Positions 1 to 8,168 are shown, counted from the stretch's first letter. The stretch: 41,772 nt of DNA from Ferrovibrio sp. (GCF_017994015.1 NZ_JAGOLP010000030.1:1-41772); one strand, 5' to 3'. Notes: a model not told the origin generated them from the sequence alone. Program-made: numbers and translations.

Positions 1-84
1 CTGCAATGCCGCGCGCGCGCGCTCGGCATCCTTGTCGGCGAAAGCCGGCGACGGCAGCCACAGCAAGGCCAGGGTAAGGATCAA
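1..84 (-). CDS. Secreted protein, N-terminus only (cut by window edge)
   Basis: Only the first 28 codons are inside the window. The frame is closed upstream by a TAA a few codons before the only plausible start, a TTG at 84, because no ATG or GTG lies in between. The peptide is a clean signal sequence: a hydrophobic stretch LILTLALLWL followed by PSPAFA and then a charged mature start (DKDAERARAALQ). That charged start resembles the beginning of small periplasmic PepSY-type proteins, and a PepSY-like gene lies divergently at 225, but too little is visible to assign a family. A TATACT at about 95-100 on this strand could be a -10 box with a very short leader. Confidence 0.45.
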   Translation of the reverse strand, partial: MILTLALLWLPSPAFADKDAERARAALQ

Positions 85-224
85 GGCGCGGAAAAGTATA
101 GTGTTTTTTTAGCATGGTTTGCTGAACGCCAGATGAATATGGGGCTCAGGATCAGTTCAGCCAAGCGCTGGCATAACAACGGGGTCGGGCTGCAACGGGT
201 GGCCCAAAACCAAGGGATGTTGAG

Positions 225-509
225 ATGTTCACGAAATTCTTTACGACCGCCGCCGCTGCCGCGCTGATCTTTACCGCCATGCCGGCCAAGGCCGGCGACC
301 GGCATTGCGATGCGGCAAGCAGCCAGGGTAGCTGGCTTGGGCTGAGTACGCTGGTCGGCAAGCTGGAAGCCAAAGGCTATCGCGATATCCAGAAAGTGGA
401 ACGCGAGCGCCGCTGCTACGAGGTTAAGGCGCTGGATGCCGAGGGCCGCCAGGTTAAGTTGGCGGTTGATCCGGTCAGCGGCGAAATCCTGCACAGCCGG
501 ATGCGTTGA
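225..509 (+). CDS. Small secreted PepSY-domain protein
   Basis: A 94-residue protein with a signal peptide (residues 1 to about 23, ending AMPAKA) and a single short PepSY-like unit. The pattern is 'LSTLVGKLEAKGYRDIQKVE ... YEVKALDAEGRQVKLAVDPVSGEIL', with the typical V-DP-x-TGE-I ending present as VDPVSGEIL. PepSY domains are periplasmic and often inhibit or modulate enzymes or histidine kinases; the partner here is unknown. The two cysteines in the mature part (DRHCD and RRCYE) could form a disulfide. The stop codon overlaps the next start (TGATG), so the small membrane protein downstream is probably translated with it. The divergent partial gene at 1-84 may be a related secreted protein. 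Confidence 0.75.
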   Translation: MFTKFFTTAAAAALIFTAMPAKAGDRHCDAASSQGSWLGLSTLVGKLEAKGYRDIQKVERERRCYEVKALDAEGRQVKLAVDPVSGEILHSRMR

Positions 510-721
510 TGCGTCGGCTTTTGCTGCGCGCCTGGCAACAGGCACGGCGCCTGCCCAGAATGATCCTGTTCGGCCTGGTCTTGCTGGTGATGGCTGGGGG
601 CATGCTGCTCACGATGCTGGCGGCGATTTTTGCCGGCATCCTGCGGCGCTGGCGCATATATCGCAGGCAAGGGGCGGCTCCAGCTCCATTGCTGCTCAGC
701 GGGCCCAACAGCCAGGCATAG
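509..721 (+). CDS. Small single-pass membrane protein, unknown
   Basis: A 70-residue protein whose ATG shares the A of the PepSY gene's TGA stop, which suggests translational coupling. It starts with a basic, Arg-rich stretch (MRRLLLRAWQQARRLPR). One long hydrophobic segment follows (about residues 19-43, ILFGLVLLVMAGGMLLTMLA), and then a second basic patch (RRWRIYRRQ), so it is probably a one-helix inner-membrane protein. No family is recognised. Coupling to the periplasmic PepSY protein suggests a shared role, but nothing in the sequence fixes it. Confidence 0.55.
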   Translation: MRRLLLRAWQQARRLPRMILFGLVLLVMAGGMLLTMLAAIFAGILRRWRIYRRQGAAPAPLLLSGPNSQA

Positions 722-747
722 CTGTTGCTTGATGCCAGGGGCGGGGT

Positions 748-1266
748 TCAGTCCTTGCCCTTGGCCTTTTCCACGGCAGCTTTCAGCGAGGCGCGCAATT
801 GCGCCTCCAGCATGCCGCCTGAGCCGGCAATCTTGTGCGCGATCACAACATACAGCGTGTCGATATGGATCGAGACGATTTCCTGCTGCAATTCATCCAG
901 ATCGCCATCGATGGTCTTGAGGAAATCATGCAGCGATTTGGCGAATTCGGTCAGCAGGGGATAGCCGAACACCCCGCCCATACCCTTGATCTGGAAAGCC
1001 TGTTCGCGCACATCCTCCACCAGCAGCCGGCGGGCCTCAGGCTCACTGGTTTGCATGGCGCTGACCCGCTCGCGCAAATCCTTGATATGCTCGGCAGATT
1101 CATCCAGGAAGGCGTTGGCCGAGGATTGCACCAGCGCTTCCATCTTGGCGCGCAGAGTGTCGTCCAGCTTGAGGTCCAGCCCCTTCTTGTAATTGACCGC
1201 CTTGCGCCTCAAGTCGCCGCGATTGGGGATATGAACCGGGCGCGTCGGGCGCGCATCGCTTGACAC
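748..1266 (-). CDS. HPt-fold-like protein lacking the phospho-histidine
   Basis: A 172-residue soluble helical protein with a GTG start. Residues about 85-118 (VREQAFQIKGMGGVFGYPLL, then TEFAKSLHDFL) match the helical core of histidine phosphotransfer domains, where the signature is A-H-x-(L/I)-K-G. Here the histidine position is phenylalanine (A90-F91-Q92-I93-K94-G95), so canonical phosphotransfer is not expected. The KG, the following glycines and the GYPLLT helix start are kept, which argues for a retained fold. It follows the REC gene by 4 bp on the same strand, so the two are probably one operon and may bind each other. Alternative: a helical protein only loosely related to HPt. Confidence 0.6.
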   Translation of the reverse strand: MSSDARPTRPVHIPNRGDLRRKAVNYKKGLDLKLDDTLRAKMEALVQSSANAFLDESAEHIKDLRERVSAMQTSEPEARRLLVEDVREQAFQIKGMGGVFGYPLLTEFAKSLHDFLKTIDGDLDELQQEIVSIHIDTLYVVIAHKIAGSGGMLEAQLRASLKAAVEKAKGKD

Positions 1267-1270
1267 GGCG

Positions 1271-1762
1271 TCAGTCCTTCACGCGGCGGTCGGCACCATC
1301 AAAAGGCAATTGCTGGCGCCGCCGGTCGGGGCCGAAATAGCCGCGCACGCTGACAAAATCGCGCGGCCGGGCGATCACTGAAACCAGCCGGCGATACAGA
1401 CCGTCGGCAGTGAAGGGCTTGGCAAGGAATTCGGTGACCCCGGCATCACGTGATTCAACCACATATTCCATCTCGGAATTGGCGGTCAGCATGATTACCG
1501 GTAGCAGGCGGTCGGCCGAGGTGGCGTCATTGCGAATGAAATCCAGCAATTCCAGGCCGCTACGCGGCTTCAGGTTCCACTCGGTGATACACACATCGAT
1601 GCTGCCCGATCGCAAGGCAACCAGGGCATGTTCATAATCGCGGGCGAGCGAAATCTGGCTAGCGCCCAGCATGGCCAGGATATCTTTAACCAGCTTTCCC
1701 ATCAGCCGATTGTTATCGACGATGAGGAAACGCACATGGCTGAAATCAATCTTTTCCGACAT
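1271..1762 (-). CDS. Single-domain response regulator with Glu at the phospho-Asp site
   Basis: A 163-residue protein taken from the ATG at 1762 (MSEKIDFSHV), since longer versions add non-conserved sequence. The REC fold is clear: VDNN with D16, the post-beta3 segment ITEWNLKPRSGLELL, LTA with T93, and AKPF with K115. The residue at the acceptor Asp position is glutamate (E61), and the second acidic residue of the usual DD pair is Asn17. Asp-to-Glu changes often mimic phosphorylation, so the protein may be locked in an active-like state; that is inference. After the domain comes the tail YFGPDRRRQQ, also found in the REC protein at 15663-16307. No output domain is present, and it is followed by the HPt-like gene. 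Confidence 0.8.
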   Translation of the reverse strand: MSEKIDFSHVRFLIVDNNRLMGKLVKDILAMLGASQISLARDYEHALVALRSGSIDVCITEWNLKPRSGLELLDFIRNDATSADRLLPVIMLTANSEMEYVVESRDAGVTEFLAKPFTADGLYRRLVSVIARPRDFVSVRGYFGPDRRRQQLPFDGADRRVKD

Positions 1763-1874
1763 GCGACTTTCTAACGCTCCCGGCCCGGCGGTTGGCGCCG
1801 GCAGACATGGCTGTACCGCTGAAACCTCTATATACTCTAACCCCAACGAAGCCAACATGTTGCTTGGTTCTACT

Positions 1875-1890
1875 GGCGCTTGTTAGCGCC
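1875..1890. other. Small perfect hairpin in the REC/MFS divergent spacer
   Basis: GGCGCT-TGTT-AGCGCC, a 6-bp perfect stem with a 4-nt loop. It lies in the 189-bp region (1763-1951) between the divergent REC and MFS genes. There is no T-run on either side, so it is not a typical terminator; it could be an operator or nothing. The rest of this spacer shows no gene. Confidence 0.25.
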
Positions 1891-1951
1891 TGATAATAAA
1901 GCTGGTATACAACCTGGGCTGCCCCGGTTCCCCCCTGCTAGAATAGTGATC

Positions 1952-3166
1952 ATGCCGCCTGCCACCGCTGCGTCCCGCCCGCCCGGTTTGCTCCTTCTGC
2001 TGACGATCATCAACGCCAACAGCATCATGGCGGCGACGATGTATTTGCCGTCGCTGCCCACGCTGGGACGGGTGCTTGGCGTGCCGGTGGATGCGCTGCC
2101 CTTCACGCTTATGGTGTATCTGGCCGGTTTTGCCGGTGGGCAGCTGATTTTCGGGCCGCTCAGTGACCGCTGGGGCCGTCGCAACCTGTTGTTGGGTGGC
2201 CTGGTGCTGATGGCAGTTGCCTCGGTTGGCTGCGCCTATGTTGATAGCTTGGCCGAATTATTCTGGATGCGGGCGGCGCAGGGCTTCGGCGCTGCCGCCG
2301 GCATGGTGATCGGCCGTGCCGTGTTGAACGATGTATATAATCGCGCCGAGGCCGCCCGGGCCACCTCGGTGGTGTCTGCCGCCTTGGCTTTGGCGCCGAT
2401 CATATCGCCGGTGCTGGGCGGGTTGGTGGAGCAATATATTGGCTGGCGCGGCAATTTCCTGATCTCCGCCGTCATCACGGCGCTGGTTGTGCTGGTGCTG
2501 TATTGGGGCCTGCCGGAAACCCACCGACCGGGGCCAAGTGTCACATCGCTGTTTGCCGGCATCCGGCGGGATTATGCTTTGCTGCTGAATTCACGCGCCT
2601 TCATGGCCTTCTGCCTGGTGAATATGGCGATTTTCGCTGGCCTGCACGGCTTCAATGCCGCAGCACCGGCGGTGATGATCGAAACCATGGGGCTGTCGCC
2701 GGTGGCTTATGGCGCCCTGGCCGCAACCGGCAGCGCCGGCTTTTTCATCGGTTCGGTATTGTCGTCGGTATTGTCGCGCCGGCTTGGCAGCGCCCGGCTG
2801 ATCGATGCCGGGGTTGGCTGCCTGCTGGCCGGCGGCTGCGGGCTGGCGCTCTACACGGCTTTGTGGGGCGATAGCATCAGTGCCATCGTGCTGGCGCGCC
2901 TTGTCTGGGCTGCCGGCATGGGCCTGGCGCTGCCCAATTCGGTCACTGGCGCGGTTGGCGTCAATCGCGCCGCGCTGGGCGCCGGGGCAGCGTTGGCCGG
3001 GTTCATGCAGAATGTCGGCGGCGGGCTGGGTTCGATGTCGGCCGGCTTCCTGCCGGCCGGCAGCGGTCTGGCAATGGCGCTGGCGCTGGCCGGCACCACA
3101 CTATTCGGGCTGATCGGCTGGTCGCTCAACCGGCGCCAGGCCGAAGCCTCGCTGAAGGATGATTGA
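1952..3166 (+). CDS. Bcr/CflA-type MFS drug-resistance exporter
   Basis: A 404-residue, 12-helix inner-membrane transporter. The first helix region ends with MYLPSLPTLGRVL, the typical Bcr/CflA opening, followed by motif A between helices 2 and 3 (GPLSDRWGRRNLLLGG). The ATG at 1952 is preferred over an in-frame GTG slightly upstream and over the 1880 ATG, because it places a short polar N-terminus before helix 1; the ribosome site is weak for all of them. Family members export drugs or small metabolites by proton antiport, and the substrate here is unknown. It runs convergently into thyX with a 9-bp gap. Length fits the family (about 390-410). Confidence 0.85.
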   Translation: MPPATAASRPPGLLLLLTIINANSIMAATMYLPSLPTLGRVLGVPVDALPFTLMVYLAGFAGGQLIFGPLSDRWGRRNLLLGGLVLMAVASVGCAYVDSLAELFWMRAAQGFGAAAGMVIGRAVLNDVYNRAEAARATSVVSAALALAPIISPVLGGLVEQYIGWRGNFLISAVITALVVLVLYWGLPETHRPGPSVTSLFAGIRRDYALLLNSRAFMAFCLVNMAIFAGLHGFNAAAPAVMIETMGLSPVAYGALAATGSAGFFIGSVLSSVLSRRLGSARLIDAGVGCLLAGGCGLALYTALWGDSISAIVLARLVWAAGMGLALPNSVTGAVGVNRAALGAGAALAGFMQNVGGGLGSMSAGFLPAGSGLAMALALAGTTLFGLIGWSLNRRQAEASLKDD

Positions 3167-3175
3167 AGCCGCAGC

Positions 3176-4111
3176 CTATTCCGGCTTCAGCACCGCCTGC
3201 AATTCACGCCATTCGCGCGCCGAAAGCCCGGAATTGGCCTGGTCCACGCTTTCGCCAGCCAGCATGCGGCGCACACATTTCAGCGCCGTGGCCGACAGGC
3301 TGGCACCGCCGACACGGTATTCCATGAAAGCTTCGTAGCAGGCCGGCACCCAGTTTTTCACGGTCTCCAGCATGGCTTCGGCATAGACGCGGATTTCATA
3401 TTGTGCATGGCTGTCGGCCCGCAGGCTGAGGAAATGCAGCAGGTTCAGCAGATCGGTCTTCCAATACCATTGCGTATAGTAATTCAGCGTCAGATTCATG
3501 CGCGCCAGTTCGCGCGCCAGCCCTGAACGGTCCTCGTCAACACGGCTGCCATCGGGCCGCTCGTTGAGCATTTCCTCATAGGAATCATACGCCTGGCTGG
3601 CATCGCGCTTCAGCAGTTCCAGCACGCGGGCGGCCTCGGCGCCGGTCAGCAGGTCGCCACGGCCCTGGCGGTTGGCATTCGATTGCGCTGCGAGCTGCTC
3701 CGGGCCGGGAAGGTAGAATTCCTTGTCCAGGATCGAATAGCGCGCCGAATATTCATTCACATTGGCGGTGCGGTGGCGGATCCATTGCCGCGCCACAAAG
3801 ATCGGCAGCTTGACGTGATACTTGATCTCGCACATCTCAAACGGCGTGGTATGGCGGTGCCGCATCAGATAGTTGATCAGGCCCCGATCTTCGCTGACCT
3901 TCTTGGTGCCGCGGCCATAGGAGACCCGGGCTGCCTGCACCACTGCCGCATCGTCGCCCATATAATCGATCACCCGCACAAAGCCGTGGTCCAGCAGCGG
4001 CAGCGGCTGATAGAGCATGGCTTCCAGTGCCGGCACGGTGGCGCGGCGGGTGGTTTGGCTCTGGGCGCGCAATGCCTCGATTTCGGCGGCTTGTTCAGGC
4101 GTCACGGACAT
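3176..4111 (-). CDS. thyX: Flavin-dependent thymidylate synthase ThyX
   Basis: A 311-residue protein that makes dTMP from dUMP, using methylene-tetrahydrofolate as carbon donor and FAD/NADPH as reductant. The ThyX signature RHR-x7-S is intact (R112-H113-R114 to S122 in [11 protein letters not shown]), followed by ARYS, which also binds nucleotide. Earlier, the helix [20 protein letters not shown] (about 84-103) is the usual FAD-binding region. The length fits the longer alphaproteobacterial ThyX forms. The start at 4111 (MSVTPEQ) gives a short variable N-terminus of about 25 residues. It is divergent from the tmRNA gene. No thyA is seen in this window, so ThyX may be the organism's only thymidylate synthase, but that cannot be judged here. 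Confidence 0.95.
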   Translation of the reverse strand: MSVTPEQAAEIEALRAQSQTTRRATVPALEAMLYQPLPLLDHGFVRVIDYMGDDAAVVQAARVSYGRGTKKVSEDRGLINYLMRHRHTTPFEMCEIKYHVKLPIFVARQWIRHRTANVNEYSARYSILDKEFYLPGPEQLAAQSNANRQGRGDLLTGAEAARVLELLKRDASQAYDSYEEMLNERPDGSRVDEDRSGLARELARMNLTLNYYTQWYWKTDLLNLLHFLSLRADSHAQYEIRVYAEAMLETVKNWVPACYEAFMEYRVGGASLSATALKCVRRMLAGESVDQANSGLSAREWRELQAVLKPE

Positions 4112-4183
4112 GGAATCGGTCTCCCGGGAGGATGCCGGCCTTTATAAAGTGGTTTCGGCCCGGATAGAACCGCCGCGTCCCCC

Positions 4184-4211
4184 TTCAAAAGTGCAGGGCA
4201 AAGGCTTATAT
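4184..4211 (+). promoter_or_regulatory. Possible promoter of the tmRNA gene
   Basis: A TTCAAA at 4184-4189 and a TTATAT at 4206-4211 are separated by 16 bp. Transcription would start near 4218, just before the first structured part of the acceptor piece. The -35 box is only a partial match to TTGACA, so this is a proposal. Confidence 0.35.
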
Positions 4212-4217
4212 GTGGTG

Positions 4218-4560
4218 GGCCGGCTTGCCGGCTATGGCGATAAACGCCGCTCGGAATAGGCGTAATGGACCCGGGGGCAGTACCCGGCGCCTCCACCATG
4301 AAGCCAGCCTGCCGCCCCAGCCGGGGGCGGGGAACCACGCTGGCTTGATGATGGGGGCGAATCAGGCTTGACATGCGCAATAAAGGACCGGTTTTTGCCC
4401 GGCATGATACCGCCGTTATCGGGTCAAATCACAAGTGCGAACGATAACTCCGTAGCACTCGCTGCCTAATTAGGTAAGCGCGGCTCGGGGGAGCGCCGGG
4501 CAACAGAAGCTCCCCCACTTAAATCTTCCCCTCGGCGGGCCCCTATTGACCCGCTATCCT
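4218..4560 (+). ncRNA. ssrA: tmRNA, circularly permuted two-piece form
   Basis: This frees ribosomes stalled on broken mRNAs and adds a degradation tag. The acceptor piece comes first: hairpin GGCG-ATAAA-CGCC (4236-4248), T-arm CCGGG/CCCGG with a 7-nt loop (4271-4287), acceptor strand CGCCTCC (4288-4294) and encoded ACCA (4295-4298). The coding piece starts at 4353 with GGGGGCG, which pairs with that acceptor strand in seven pairs including a G3-U pair, the tRNA-Ala identity element. TGCGC (4374-4378) can pair with GCGTA (4260-4264) as helix P2. The tag frame from GCG at 4437 to TAA at 4467-4469 reads ANDNSVALAA, so the full tag is AANDNSVALAA. A pseudoknot-like GC hairpin follows (about 4486-4520). 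The outer ends are estimates. Confidence 0.93.
4299..4352 (+). other. Intervening segment removed from pre-tmRNA
   Basis: These 54 bases join the CCA end of the acceptor piece to the 5' end of the coding piece. They fold as one long hairpin: outer stem AAGCCAGC (4301-4308) with GCTGGCTT (4339-4346), and inner stem CCGCCCC (4312-4318) with GGGGCGG (4324-4330). In permuted tmRNAs this loop is cut out by tRNA-type processing, leaving two RNAs; RNase P would cut before 4353. Confidence 0.8.
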
Positions 4561-4655
4561 GTTGATCGGCTTGGCGCTACGCCCGTAATTGAATAGCGGC
4601 GGGCGGATGCGCTATGATAGCCGGCATAGGAAACCCCCAAGGCGTGTGTCCAGGT

Positions 4656-5189
4656 ATGGCCGGCAAGCTGCTCGATTACAATCTCCTGGTCGAAAATGCC
4701 CTGCGCGGCGCTGTGCGCGAGGCGTTGAAGCGCGCGGCCGAATTCGGCTTGCCAGGCAATCATCATTTTTATGTCACCTTCCGCACCGACCAGCCGGGGG
4801 TGGAAATCCCGCCCTACCTGCATGAACGCTACCCGGACGAGATGACCATCGTGTTGCAGCACCAGTTCTGGGGGTTGGAGCCGGGCGAGGATAAATTCCA
4901 GGTCACCCTCAGCTTCAACAAGGTGCCGGAGCGTCTGGTGGTGCCTTATGCAGCGCTGACCGCCTTTGCCGATCCCAGTGTGCAATTCGGCCTGCAATTC
5001 CGTGTGCAGCCTTCGGCAGAGAGTCTGGCGCGTGGCGCCGCCCTGGCGGAAGCCGCATTGGCCAGCGATACAGACAAGCCAGCTGGCGACAAGGCCGGCG
5101 AGCAAGCTGGTGAGCCATCCGGCGAACCGGCCAAGCCGGCCACTGGCGAAGTGGTGGCACTGGATGCCTTCCGCAAGAAAAAGACCTGA
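4656..5189 (+). CDS. sspB: SspB-type ClpXP adaptor
   Basis: A 177-residue adaptor that binds ssrA-tagged proteins and delivers them to the ClpXP protease. The folded domain covers about residues 1-125 and has the alphaproteobacterial SspB core (HHFYVTFRTDQPGVEIPPYL, then MTIVLQHQFWGL and FNKVPERLVVPY). A low-complexity linker rich in Gly, Glu, Lys and Pro follows (about 135-165). The protein ends in VVALDAFRKKKT, which matches the C-terminal ClpX-binding tail of this family. The ATG at 4656 is chosen because its N-terminus (MAGKLLDYNLLVENALRG) aligns with the family; an in-frame ATG at 4614 would add 14 atypical residues. Its position right after ssrA places tag and adaptor genes together. 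Confidence 0.93.
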   Translation: MAGKLLDYNLLVENALRGAVREALKRAAEFGLPGNHHFYVTFRTDQPGVEIPPYLHERYPDEMTIVLQHQFWGLEPGEDKFQVTLSFNKVPERLVVPYAALTAFADPSVQFGLQFRVQPSAESLARGAALAEAALASDTDKPAGDKAGEQAGEPSGEPAKPATGEVVALDAFRKKKT

Positions 5190-5234
5190 TCGCCTAGCCT
5201 CTCATCGTCTGCCCCAGAACCAGCGAGACCCGCC

Positions 5235-6848
5235 ATGCCTGATTTCCAGTTCCAGGAGCTTTTTCCGCTTGGCCCCGACACCACGCCCTACCGCAAGCTG
5301 AGCAGCGAAGGCGTTGAGGTGATTGAGGCGGCCGGGCGCAAGATTCTCAAAGTCAGCGACAAGGCGATGAGCGATCTGAGCTTTGCCGCCATGCGCGATA
5401 TCGCGCATCTGTTCCGCCCCGGCCATCTGGCGCAGTTGCGCGCCATCCTGGACGACAAGGATGCGTCTGATAACGACCGCTTCGTGGCGCTGGAACTGCT
5501 CAAGAATGCCAATATCTCGGCGGGCTTCGTGCTGCCATCCTGCCAGGATACCGGCACCGCCATCGTGATCGGCAAGAAGGGCCAGTATGTCTGGACCGAG
5601 GGTAATGACGAAGCGGCGCTGAGCCACGGCGTCTATCGCACCTATACCGAGACCAACCTGCGTTATTCCCAGCTCGCGCCCTTGAGCATGTTCAAGGAAG
5701 TGAATACCGGCACCAACCTGCCGGCGCAGATCGAGCTTTATGCCACCGAGGGCGATGCCTACAAATTCCTGTTCATGGCCAAGGGTGGCGGCTCGGCCAA
5801 CAAGACCTTCCTCTACCAGCAGACCCCGGCGGTTCTGCGCGGCGAGAATCTGGTCAAGTTCCTCGACACCCAGATCAAGACCCTGGGCACGGCTGCCTGC
5901 CCGCCTTATCACCTGGCGATTGTCATTGGCGGCCTCTCGGCAGAACACAATCTCAAGACCGCCAAGCTGGCTTCGGCGCGCTATCTCGACAATCTGCCGA
6001 CCGAGGGCAGCCCCGGCGGCCATGCCTTCCGCGACCTGGAGATGGAGCGCACGGTGCTCGAATTGTCGCGCAACAATGGCATCGGCGCGCAATTCGGCGG
6101 CAAGTATTTCTGCCATGACGTGCGGGTGATCCGTCTGCCGCGCCATGGCGCCAGCGTGCCGATTGGCATGGCGGTGAGCTGCTCGGCGGATCGCCAGATT
6201 CTGGGCAAGATCACCAAGGATGGCGTGTTTCTGGAGCAGCTTGAAACCGATCCGGCCAAGTATCTGCCCGAAGCCAGCGAAGATGCGCTTTCCGCCACCG
6301 TGGTACAGGTTGACCTGAACCAGCCGATGAGCGAAATCCGCAAGCTGCTGTCGAGCCATCCGATCAAGACCCGGCTGTCGCTCAGCGGCACGTTGATCGT
6401 GGCCCGTGACCTGGCCCATGCCAAGCTGGCCGAACGGATCGAACGCGGCGAGGGGCTGCCGGATTACGTCAAGAACCACCCGATCTACTATGCCGGCCCG
6501 GCCAAGACGCCGGATGGTTATGCCTCGGGTTCCTTCGGCCCCACCACCGCCGGCCGGATGGATTCCTATGTCGGGCTGCTGATGCAGCATGGCGGCGGTT
6601 TCATCAGTCTGGCCAAGGGCAACCGCTCCAAGCAGGTGACCGAAGCCTGCAAACAATATGGTGGCTTCTATCTCGGCTCGATCGGCGGCCCGGCCGCGAT
6701 CCTGGCCAAGAACAACATCAAGCATGTCGAAGTGCTGGAATATCCGGAGCTCGGCATGGAAGCGGTGTGGAAGATCGAGGTGGAAAATTTCCCCGCCTTC
6801 ATCGTGGTGGACGACAAGGGCAACGATTTCTTTGCCGGCATGAGCTGA
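5235..6848 (+). CDS. fumA: Class I fumarate hydratase (4Fe-4S)
   Basis: A 537-residue iron-sulfur fumarase that interconverts fumarate and malate in the TCA cycle. It contains both parts of the class I enzyme in one chain: the N-terminal catalytic part with [20 protein letters not shown] and [14 protein letters not shown], and a C-terminal beta part beginning near residue 385 with [20 protein letters not shown]. The three cluster cysteines are at C103 (PSCQDTG), C222 (ACPPYH) and C316 (VSCSAD), nearly the same positions as the known ligands of E. coli FumA. The class I enzyme is oxygen-sensitive; whether a class II FumC also exists cannot be seen here. It converges with the PAS gene with a 6-bp gap. 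Confidence 0.95.
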   Translation: MPDFQFQELFPLGPDTTPYRKLSSEGVEVIEAAGRKILKVSDKAMSDLSFAAMRDIAHLFRPGHLAQLRAILDDKDASDNDRFVALELLKNANISAGFVLPSCQDTGTAIVIGKKGQYVWTEGNDEAALSHGVYRTYTETNLRYSQLAPLSMFKEVNTGTNLPAQIELYATEGDAYKFLFMAKGGGSANKTFLYQQTPAVLRGENLVKFLDTQIKTLGTAACPPYHLAIVIGGLSAEHNLKTAKLASARYLDNLPTEGSPGGHAFRDLEMERTVLELSRNNGIGAQFGGKYFCHDVRVIRLPRHGASVPIGMAVSCSADRQILGKITKDGVFLEQLETDPAKYLPEASEDALSATVVQVDLNQPMSEIRKLLSSHPIKTRLSLSGTLIVARDLAHAKLAERIERGEGLPDYVKNHPIYYAGPAKTPDGYASGSFGPTTAGRMDSYVGLLMQHGGGFISLAKGNRSKQVTEACKQYGGFYLGSIGGPAAILAKNNIKHVEVLEYPELGMEAVWKIEVENFPAFIVVDDKGNDFFAGMS

Positions 6849-6854
6849 CGCGCT

Positions 6855-7376
6855 TCAGCGCAACACCGGCTGCCCATCGGGATTGTAAACCATGCCGATG
6901 CAAAGCAGCCGGTCCACCGCCGCGCCATTGCCGGCCAGCGGCAATGCCAAGGTTTCGCTGCTGCCATAATCGCGGCCCGGACCGATGCGTTTGCTGCCGT
7001 GCCGCCAGCTTGGCTGACCATGCTGCACCACCCAGGCCAGGCGCTCATGCATATTCGTGATGTCGCCGCTCAGTTCATCCAGCCAGCGGCCGGTCGGGTC
7101 CTGGCGCAGCCAGGTGGTCATCATGGTGCCGACCAGCCGCAGCCTGAAGCGCAGCGGTTCGGCCTGCACATCCAGCATGGTGATATAGGGCAGCAGGCCA
7201 CGCACCGCGATGGGATCAAACTTGTCGCGCCCCGGCAATGAACTCAGCGCCGGATCGGCAGGGGGCAGGCTGCGCCAGTAGTCAAAAAGCTGGCGGCAGA
7301 AGGGGTGCCAAAGGCTTGCATCAAGTGTATCGCCCCGCTGGAGGAGATCGGTGGTACGGGTGGTCAACAGGGTCAT
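6855..7376 (-). CDS. PAS_5-type PAS domain protein
   Basis: A 173-residue protein from the ATG at 7376; a GTG at 7406 would add 10 residues. It matches the single-domain PAS proteins common in Rhodospirillales: SLWHPFCRQLFDYWRSLPP, GRDKFDPIAVRGLLPYITML, RFRLRLVGTMM, TGRWLDEL, and the C-terminal GRDYGSSETLALPLAG. Such proteins carry a lone ligand-sensing PAS fold with no attached output domain, and their ligands and partners are generally unknown. A GGAG lies very close to the ATG. It is transcribed toward fumA and away from nothing obvious; the liv operon ends just upstream on the same strand, with an 84-bp gap. Confidence 0.8.
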   Translation of the reverse strand: MTLLTTRTTDLLQRGDTLDASLWHPFCRQLFDYWRSLPPADPALSSLPGRDKFDPIAVRGLLPYITMLDVQAEPLRFRLRLVGTMMTTWLRQDPTGRWLDELSGDITNMHERLAWVVQHGQPSWRHGSKRIGPGRDYGSSETLALPLAGNGAAVDRLLCIGMVYNPDGQPVLR

Positions 7377-7460
7377 GCTCCGCTTACTGAACAATGCGGG
7401 CGCCACTGCACCAAAGTTTGGTGAAACTTCCCTTAACCCGTACCGGTAGAACGTATTCTC

Positions 7461-8168
7461 TTACAATCCAAGATAGGCTTGCCGCACGCGGTCATCATGC
7501 AGCAGGGCGTCGCCGCTGCCCTGCATGGCGATGCGGCCGTTTTCCAGCACATAGGCGTGCTGTGCCAGTTTCAGCGACACGGCAACATTCTGCTCCACCA
7601 GGATGATGCTGAGGCCGCGCTCATGCAGCAGACGGATGATGCGAAACACTTCCTGCACCACGGCCGGCGCCAGGCCGAGCGAGGGCTCGTCGAACATGAT
7701 CAGTTCCGGCTGGCCCATCAGGCAGCGGCCGATGGCCAGCATCTGTTGTTCGCCGCCCGACATGGTGCCGGCCAACTGGCCGCGGCGTTCGGCGAGGCGC
7801 GGGAACAGGCCGAATATCTCATCCAGCGTCTGCTTTTCCTTGCCCTTAGCGCGTGGCAGCAAGGCGCCCATTTGCAGGTTTTCCATTACCGTGAGGGTAG
7901 GAAACACCTGACGCCCCTCGGCCACCTGGCCGATGCCGAGATCGCACACCTTGTAGCTTGGCAGCCCGGCGATATCCTTGCCGTTATAGCGGATGCGGCC
8001 CTGGCGCGGCGGTTCGATGCCGGCAATGGTGCGGATCAGGGTGGATTTGCCGGCGCCATTGGCGCCGACGATGGCAACAATCTCGCCGGCAGGCGCGGTC
8101 AGGCTGACCCCATCCAGCGCCTGCGCATCACCGTAGAATACGTCGAGGCCTTCAATTTCCAGGCTCAT
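7461..8168 (-). CDS. livF: Branched-chain-type ABC transporter ATPase LivF
   Basis: A 235-residue cytoplasmic ATPase of a HAAT-family uptake system. It has Walker A GANGAGKST, Q-loop region, ABC signature MSGGEQQMLAIGRCLM, Walker B LIMFDEPSLGLAP, and the switch region LIILVEQNV (E-Q-N in place of the usual His, which is normal for LivF). The ATG at 8168 overlaps the livG stop by 4 bp (ATGA), so a longer upstream frame is not needed. It is the last gene of the leftward operon. The family carries branched-chain amino acids, other amino acids, urea, amides or aromatic acids, so the substrate is open. Confidence 0.93.
   Translation of the reverse strand: MSLEIEGLDVFYGDAQALDGVSLTAPAGEIVAIVGANGAGKSTLIRTIAGIEPPRQGRIRYNGKDIAGLPSYKVCDLGIGQVAEGRQVFPTLTVMENLQMGALLPRAKGKEKQTLDEIFGLFPRLAERRGQLAGTMSGGEQQMLAIGRCLMGQPELIMFDEPSLGLAPAVVQEVFRIIRLLHERGLSIILVEQNVAVSLKLAQHAYVLENGRIAMQGSGDALLHDDRVRQAYLGL

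Noticed and set aside
1797..1813. 17-bp sequence also present at 39368-39384
   Set aside because: A 17-mer match in unrelated contexts (spacer versus end of a coding gene) with no further similarity around it; chance is plausible in a window this size.
5202..6725. 507-codon open frame on the minus strand across fumA and 13268-14899 across the monooxygenase and EamA gene
   Set aside because: Both are shadows of conserved genes caused by high third-position GC; neither peptide resembles a protein family.
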